From positions 3,120,895 to 3,184,894 of the forward strand of contig NZ_KE386571.1 in NCBI RefSeq assembly GCF_000427645.1: a DNA stretch of 64,000 bases. The letters are read 5' to 3'. Below the pieces are notes generated by a model. The model was not told where the DNA came from. It saw only the letters and a program-made list of their open reading frames with translations, and did not search any database. Below, one piece after another: positions 59,955 to 64,000 of this stretch (within the stretch, counting starts at the first letter, position 1; every line of letters starts with the position of its first letter). The DNA comes from Sphingomonas phyllosphaerae FA2 (lineage in GTDB: Bacteria > Pseudomonadota > Alphaproteobacteria > Sphingomonadales > Sphingomonadaceae). The translations under genes and the position numbers were made by a program.

Positions 59955-60818
59955 TTACTTACCGCGCAGGCCGTCGAAGACCTCGGCGAAGCCGGGCTGG
60001 TTCTTGTGGTCGATCCCCGAGCGCGCCGCCTCGATCACCAGCGGCTGCGGATGGCCGTGGAGCGAGGCGATGATGATCTGCTTGACGACATGATAGATCG
60101 CCGCGTCGGCATCGATCACCTGCTTCAGCCGCCCCGCGAACGGATTGACGATCCCGTACGCCAGCAACACGCCCATGAAGGTGCCGACCAGCGCCGAGCC
60201 GATCATCCCGCCCAGCACCGACGGCGGCTTGTCGATCGAGCCCATCGTCTTCACGATGCCCAGCACCGCCGCGACGATTCCGAGCGCGGGCAGCGCGTCG
60301 GCGAGGCTCTGCAGCGTGTGCTCCGGCCCCTCGACCTCGTGGTGGTGGGTCTTGATCGCGTTGTCCATGACCTCCTCGACCGCATGGACGTCGAGGGTGC
60401 CCGAGGACACGACGACCAGCCGCAGCGTGTCGGCGATCAGGTTGACCAACGTATGGTCCTTCAGCAGCTTGGGATATTCGGCGAACACCGCCGAGGACTT
60501 CGGGTCCTCGACATGCGGTTCCAGCGCGATCGGCCCTTCCATCCGCAGCATCTTCATCAGCTTGCTGACGAGGAAGATGACGTCGAGATAATCCTGCTTC
60601 TTGTATTTTGGGCCCTTGAAGACCTTGCCGAGCCCGCCGCCGACCGCCTTCAATTCCTTGCCGGAATTGCCGATGACCAGCGCGCCGACCGCGGCGCCGC
60701 CGATGATGAGCATTTCGTGCGGGATCGCCTCGAACACCGGGCCGAGGTTGCCGCCGGTGATGGCGAAACCGCCGAACACCATGCCGAGGAGGATGACGAG
60801 GCCGATGGCCGGGAACAT
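59955..60818 (-). CDS. motA: Flagellar motor stator protein MotA
   Basis: 287 residues, four spans: MFPAIGLVILLGMVFGGFAI, PHEMLIIGGAAVGALVIGNS, LPALGIVAAVLGIVKTMGS and VLGGMIGSALVGTFMGVLLA. Cytoplasmic loop with charged residues for FliG contact. Long MotA typical of H+-driven alphaproteobacterial motors. I start at ATG 60818 (MFPAIG), 8 bp after GGGGA; a TTG five codons earlier is open. Upstream are two copies of GTGGTTA(A/C). Confidence 0.95.
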   Translation of the reverse strand: MFPAIGLVILLGMVFGGFAITGGNLGPVFEAIPHEMLIIGGAAVGALVIGNSGKELKAVGGGLGKVFKGPKYKKQDYLDVIFLVSKLMKMLRMEGPIALEPHVEDPKSSAVFAEYPKLLKDHTLVNLIADTLRLVVVSSGTLDVHAVEEVMDNAIKTHHHEVEGPEHTLQSLADALPALGIVAAVLGIVKTMGSIDKPPSVLGGMIGSALVGTFMGVLLAYGIVNPFAGRLKQVIDADAAIYHVVKQIIIASLHGHPQPLVIEAARSGIDHKNQPGFAEVFDGLRGK

Positions 60819-60861
60819 GGCACTTTTCCCCAATAAGCGTGCGGGATGATTCTCGAGGGGA

Positions 60862-60895
60862 GTGGTTAACCCGACAGCGGTGGAGAAGTGGTTAC
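60862..60895. promoter_or_regulatory. CtrA-like repeats upstream of motA
   Basis: GTGGTTAA at 60862-60869 and GTGGTTAC at 60888-60895 (26 bp apart), 44 and 70 bp upstream of the motA start. The complement TTAACC resembles a CtrA half-site. The gap 60819-61046 otherwise holds only repeat A4. Confidence 0.4.
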
Positions 60896-60959
60896 CGCGG
60901 GGGGGTGTGATGCGGCGTTTGCCGTTGGGGGCTGACTGACTGTCCGCTCATCCCGCAAA

Positions 60960-61036
60960 CGTCATTGCGAGCGTAGCGAAGCAATCCAGGGCCGGATCAG
61001 GACGCCCTGGATTGCTTCGCTACGCTCGCAATGACG
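60960..61036. repeat. Palindromic repeat family A, copy 4
   Basis: CGTCATTGCGAGCGTAGCGA and its exact inverse, 77 bp, between flgL and motA (co-directional). Confidence 0.93.
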
Positions 61037-61046
61037 GAAGAGTGGA

Positions 61047-61943
61047 TCAGCGCAGGTAGCTGAACAGCGATAGCTGCGACAGTTTCGAGAAGCTCGACTG
61101 GGTCGCGTTCAGGATCGTCATCGTCTTGGCGAATTCCGCCGCGGTCGCGGTCATGTCGGTATCCTCCAGCGACGAGCGCAGCTCCTCGCGGTCGGCCGAG
61201 ACATTCTCCTGCAACGTCTGCTGAAGTTCGACGCGCGCGGCGCGGGCGCCGACCGATGCTTGGACGATCGAGACCTGATCGGTCGCGCTGTTGACCTTGT
61301 CGAGCGCGCCGCGCGCGGACTCGCCGGTCGGGTCGCCGCCCTGCAAGGCCGCGGCGAGCTGCGACAGGATCGCCAGCGTGTCGCCGGCCGGGCTCTGGAA
61401 GATGCGCGCGGCGGTCTCGGTCGGCTGGATCGACATATTGTCGGCAATCGGCACTTCGGACAGCGACGGCGCGGTATTGTAGGTGAAGGTGCCGTCGGTG
61501 TTCTTCGTGATCGCCGCGTCGCCGCTGGCGCTGCCGAACAGCGAGCGGCCATTCGAATCGGTGACGTTGCCCAGCCCGATCAGCGTGTCGACGACCGCCT
61601 TCATCTCGTCGCCGATCACCTTGCGATCCTGGACGCTGAGCGAGCCGTTGCTGGCGCGCACCGTCAGTTCGGTCGCGCGCTGCATCTGCGTGTAGACCGA
61701 ATCGAGCGTCGTATCGGCCTGCGACAGCAGCGACGACGACATGTTCATGTTCGACGTATAGGCAGCCGCGTCGATGTTCTTGCGGTCGAACTCGGCAAGC
61801 TGCTGCCCGACCGCGACATTTTCCGACGGCGAGGTGAATTTCTTGCCGGTCGCCAGCTGGGTCTGGAGCTTGACCGCGTTCGACATCAGCGATCCCATCC
61901 GGGCCGCGGAACGATCGAACATGAGGCTGCTGGAGATCTGCAT
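61047..61943 (-). CDS. flgL: Hook-filament junction protein FlgL
   Basis: 298 residues, flagellin-like ends: MQISSSLMFDRSAARMGSLM, QTQLATGKKFTSPSENVAVG at the start and SLEDTDMTATAAEFAKTMTI, QSSFSKLSQLSLFSYLR at the end. Second junction protein (HAP3). Five bases after flgK. Confidence 0.94.
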   Translation of the reverse strand: MQISSSLMFDRSAARMGSLMSNAVKLQTQLATGKKFTSPSENVAVGQQLAEFDRKNIDAAAYTSNMNMSSSLLSQADTTLDSVYTQMQRATELTVRASNGSLSVQDRKVIGDEMKAVVDTLIGLGNVTDSNGRSLFGSASGDAAITKNTDGTFTYNTAPSLSEVPIADNMSIQPTETAARIFQSPAGDTLAILSQLAAALQGGDPTGESARGALDKVNSATDQVSIVQASVGARAARVELQQTLQENVSADREELRSSLEDTDMTATAAEFAKTMTILNATQSSFSKLSQLSLFSYLR

Positions 61944-61948
61944 GGCGA

Positions 61949-63292
61949 TTACCTGATCTCGAGGATCGACTGGAAGGTTTCCTTGGCGACCTGGATGACG
62001 CGGCTCGATGCCTGATACGCCTGCTGATATTTCAGCAGGTCGACCGCCTCGTTATCCAGATTGACGCCGGTCAGTTCGGAGCGCGTGGTGATCGCGCCGT
62101 CGCGGATCGTGGTCTGCGCCTCCGCGACCAGCCGCCGCTGCTTGAGCGTCGCGGCATTGTCGGTGACGAGCCCCTGTACGCTGCCCTCGAACCCCATGCT
62201 GCTGCGCTTGCCCGCCAGCGCGACCAGGTTCGATGCGTCGCGCGATCCACCCGCGCGCCCGGCCGCCGCGATCTGGTCGCCGCCGGTCAGGGCCACCTTG
62301 AACTGGGTCGGGTCGGTGGTACTCGCCGTGAAGAAGTCGGTGCCGACGTTGCCCTTCAGATCGTCGCCGGCGGCCTGCAACGTGTTGACCGTCTCGGTCA
62401 GGTCCTTGGCGATGCGCCCCAGCGCGTCGCGCGTGGTGGCGATCCGCTGCGCACCTTCGACCATCCCGGCCAGCGACCCGCCATCGGGGTCGAACAGCGT
62501 CGGGGAGCCGGTGGGCGGGCGCACCGCGAGCGCGACGTTGCTGCCGGTGCGGCCATAGGCGACCTCGCTGGCGTCGCGCGGGTCGACGAGCACGGGGCCG
62601 TTGGGGCCGGCGGCGCGGACGGTGGCGCGGCCGTAATCGTCGATCTTGACGTCGACGTCGGTCAGCGCGCTCATCTGCTGAAGCAAATCGTCGCGCTGGT
62701 CCATCAGCCCGGCCATCGCCGAGGTGCCGGGTGCGGTCTTCACCAGCCCCTGGTTGACCTTGAGCATCGCCTGATTGAGCCGCGTCAGCTCGGCGGCGGC
62801 CTGACCGGCCTGTCCGTCCAGCTCGGCCGCCGAATCGTCGAGCGCGCGCGCGGTGACGCCGAACGCATCGGCGACCGACGAGCCGGCGCTCAGCATCCCG
62901 GCGCGCAGCGCGGTGGAGGAGGGATCTGCCTGAAGCGCGGTGCCGGCGGCGAAGAAGGCGGTCATCCGCGACGACAGCCCGCCGCTGCCCAGCGCGGTCT
63001 CGATCCGCTCCAGCCAGACCGATCCGGCCTCGGTACGCGACAGATCGGAAGCGGCGGTGCGCAGCGTCTGGTCGGCATAGCTGTTGCCGGCGCGCAGGAT
63101 GTTGAAGGCCGACGACCCCATGCCGTTCGGCGAAGATGTGTTGAAGCCGGTGCCCCCGGTGATCTCGCGGATGCTGGGCGTGCGCCGGACGTAGGACGCG
63201 TTGCCAGCATTGGCGATGTTCTCCGACGTCGTCGCCAGCGCCGTCTGATACGTGCGCACGCCCGAAGCGCCTAAGGAGAGCAGATCACTCAT
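61949..63292 (-). CDS. flgK: Hook-filament junction protein FlgK
   Basis: 447 residues: MSDLLSLGASGVRTYQTALA, TTSENIANAGNASYVRRTPS at the N-terminus and the C-terminal ELTGVNLDNEAVDLLKYQQA, YQASSRVIQVAKETFQSILE, canonical for HAP1. The middle domain is shorter than in enteric FlgK. Start ATG 63292. Confidence 0.96.
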   Translation of the reverse strand: MSDLLSLGASGVRTYQTALATTSENIANAGNASYVRRTPSIREITGGTGFNTSSPNGMGSSAFNILRAGNSYADQTLRTAASDLSRTEAGSVWLERIETALGSGGLSSRMTAFFAAGTALQADPSSTALRAGMLSAGSSVADAFGVTARALDDSAAELDGQAGQAAAELTRLNQAMLKVNQGLVKTAPGTSAMAGLMDQRDDLLQQMSALTDVDVKIDDYGRATVRAAGPNGPVLVDPRDASEVAYGRTGSNVALAVRPPTGSPTLFDPDGGSLAGMVEGAQRIATTRDALGRIAKDLTETVNTLQAAGDDLKGNVGTDFFTASTTDPTQFKVALTGGDQIAAAGRAGGSRDASNLVALAGKRSSMGFEGSVQGLVTDNAATLKQRRLVAEAQTTIRDGAITTRSELTGVNLDNEAVDLLKYQQAYQASSRVIQVAKETFQSILEIR

Positions 63293-63396
63293 GCGGTGAG
63301 AGTCGCACGATTCGGGTTAAGATCGGGTTGACGGGTGGTTTGACAGGTTTTTGGCCCATTGCCCGGCTGGGGAGGCGAGGCTCGCCTCAGGGTCGA

Positions 63397-63473
63397 CGTC
63401 CTTGCGAGCGCAGCGAAGCAATCCAGGGCGTCCTGGTCCGGCTCTGGATTGCTTCGCTGCGCTCGCAATGACG
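63397..63473. repeat. Palindromic repeat family A, copy 5
   Basis: CGTCCTTGCGAGCGCAGCGA (one mismatch in the left arm) with inverse at right, 77 bp, between flgJ and flgK (co-directional). Confidence 0.92.
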
Positions 63474-63481
63474 GGGGTGAC

Positions 63482-63823
63482 TCAGGGCTTCGGTGTTGCC
63501 GTCGCTGCCCCGTCCGTACCCGCCCCCATTTCCGGTTGCGACTGCGCCAGGAACTTGCTCATCGCCTGCCCGATGCCGAGCGGATGGTGTTCGGCCATGT
63601 TCTGGACGACCTTCTGGTCGCTCATGTCGCGGAAGGTGTCCATAGCCTTGCTGTCGATCAGCGGGTCGGCGAGCTTCGCCTGGCGCATCGATTTGAGCAT
63701 CATGCCGGTGAACACCGACTCGAATTGCTGCGCGGCCTTGTCGAGGTTCTGCTTGGTCGCGGCCCGCGACAGCCCCGTATCGAGCCCGGTCTGGCCGGTG
63801 ATCGGCCCAATCGCGTCGCTCAT
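63482..63823 (-). CDS. flgJ: Flagellar rod-binding protein FlgJ, rod-binding domain only
   Basis: 113 residues: NLDKAAQQFESVFTGMMLKS-MRQAKLAD and FRDMSDQKVVQNMAEHHPLG-IGQAMSKFL are the rod-binding domain. The muramidase domain of enteric FlgJ is absent, as in many alphaproteobacteria; a separate lytic enzyme must open the wall. Its ATG abuts the flgI stop. Confidence 0.93.
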   Translation of the reverse strand: MSDAIGPITGQTGLDTGLSRAATKQNLDKAAQQFESVFTGMMLKSMRQAKLADPLIDSKAMDTFRDMSDQKVVQNMAEHHPLGIGQAMSKFLAQSQPEMGAGTDGAATATPKP

Positions 63824-64000
63824 TACAGCACCACCAGTTCGGCCTTGAGCGCGCCGGCTTCCTTGAGCGCCTCGAGGATCGCGACGAGGTCGGCCGGGGA
63901 CGCGCCGATCGCGTTCACCGCCTTTACGACATCGGCCAGCTTCGGGCCGGGCGTCAGCATGAACATCGGCTTCTTCTCCTCGCTGACCTGCACGTTGGAG
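63824..64000 (-). CDS. flgI: Flagellar P-ring protein FlgI (C-terminal end only)
   Basis: Partial: the gene runs off the right edge. The last ~58 residues read [58 protein letters not shown], the conserved end of FlgI, the periplasmic P-ring subunit. The rest of a flg operon is expected upstream of it, beyond 64000. Confidence 0.93.

Overview
The window is a GC-rich bacterial chromosome segment, almost certainly from a sphingomonad (Alphaproteobacteria, Sphingomonadaceae, Sphingomonas-like). The evidence is protein-level: SUV3-type helicase + S4 protein + FdxA + CarD, a COQ9-family ubiquinone protein, ETF and sucC genes, argH-small lipoprotein-lysA, an FlbD-type flagellar activator and an HWE histidine kinase. 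Many intergenic gaps hold short palindromic repeats of the kind common in sphingomonads. There are no rRNA or tRNA genes, no CRISPR array and no transposase that I can see.

Left half (1-34.5 kb) is mostly housekeeping. It holds a cyclophilin and uracil-DNA glycosylase; a broken phytanoyl-CoA-dioxygenase-like gene; etfB-etfA behind a strong palindromic operator; sucC; a DinG/XPD-like helicase and a SixA-like phosphatase; a tandem pair of DUF2807 envelope proteins; carD, a Tat-exported peptidase, fdxA, an S4 protein and a SUV3-like helicase; an M23 endopeptidase; tyrC-hisC; metX-metW; a lone response regulator facing an HWE kinase; ssb; feoAB; COQ9; a DMT transporter; a TlpA-like lipoprotein head-to-head with argH; the argH-lipoprotein-lysA set; a siroheme-type dehydrogenase and a CorA/ZntB transporter.

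The second half is dominated by motility. From 51.6 kb down to 34.6 kb on the minus strand runs one long flagellar operon: flbD-like activator, fliE, F, G, H, I, J, K, L, M, N, O, P, Q, R, flhB, fliD, fliS, mostly with overlapping starts and stops. It covers the MS-ring, C-ring, export ATPase and export gate, hook-length control, filament cap and flagellin chaperone. A flagellin gene is divergent from it, with a sigma-28-like promoter and a clear terminator. After a small accessory block (TfoX-like, SMR efflux, GNAT, DMT transporter, VapBC, ispG, acyltransferase) motility resumes with motA-motB, flgK-flgL, flgJ and the 3' end of flgI at the right edge, suggesting the flg rod/hook operon continues beyond the window.

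The most notable structure is not one gene but the dispersed palindromic repeats: 16 copies in five families. They sit between convergent genes, between co-operonic flagellar genes, inside the remains of a dioxygenase gene, and in frame inside the SUV3-like helicase. Candidate regulatory sites were read by eye and were not tested by any search.
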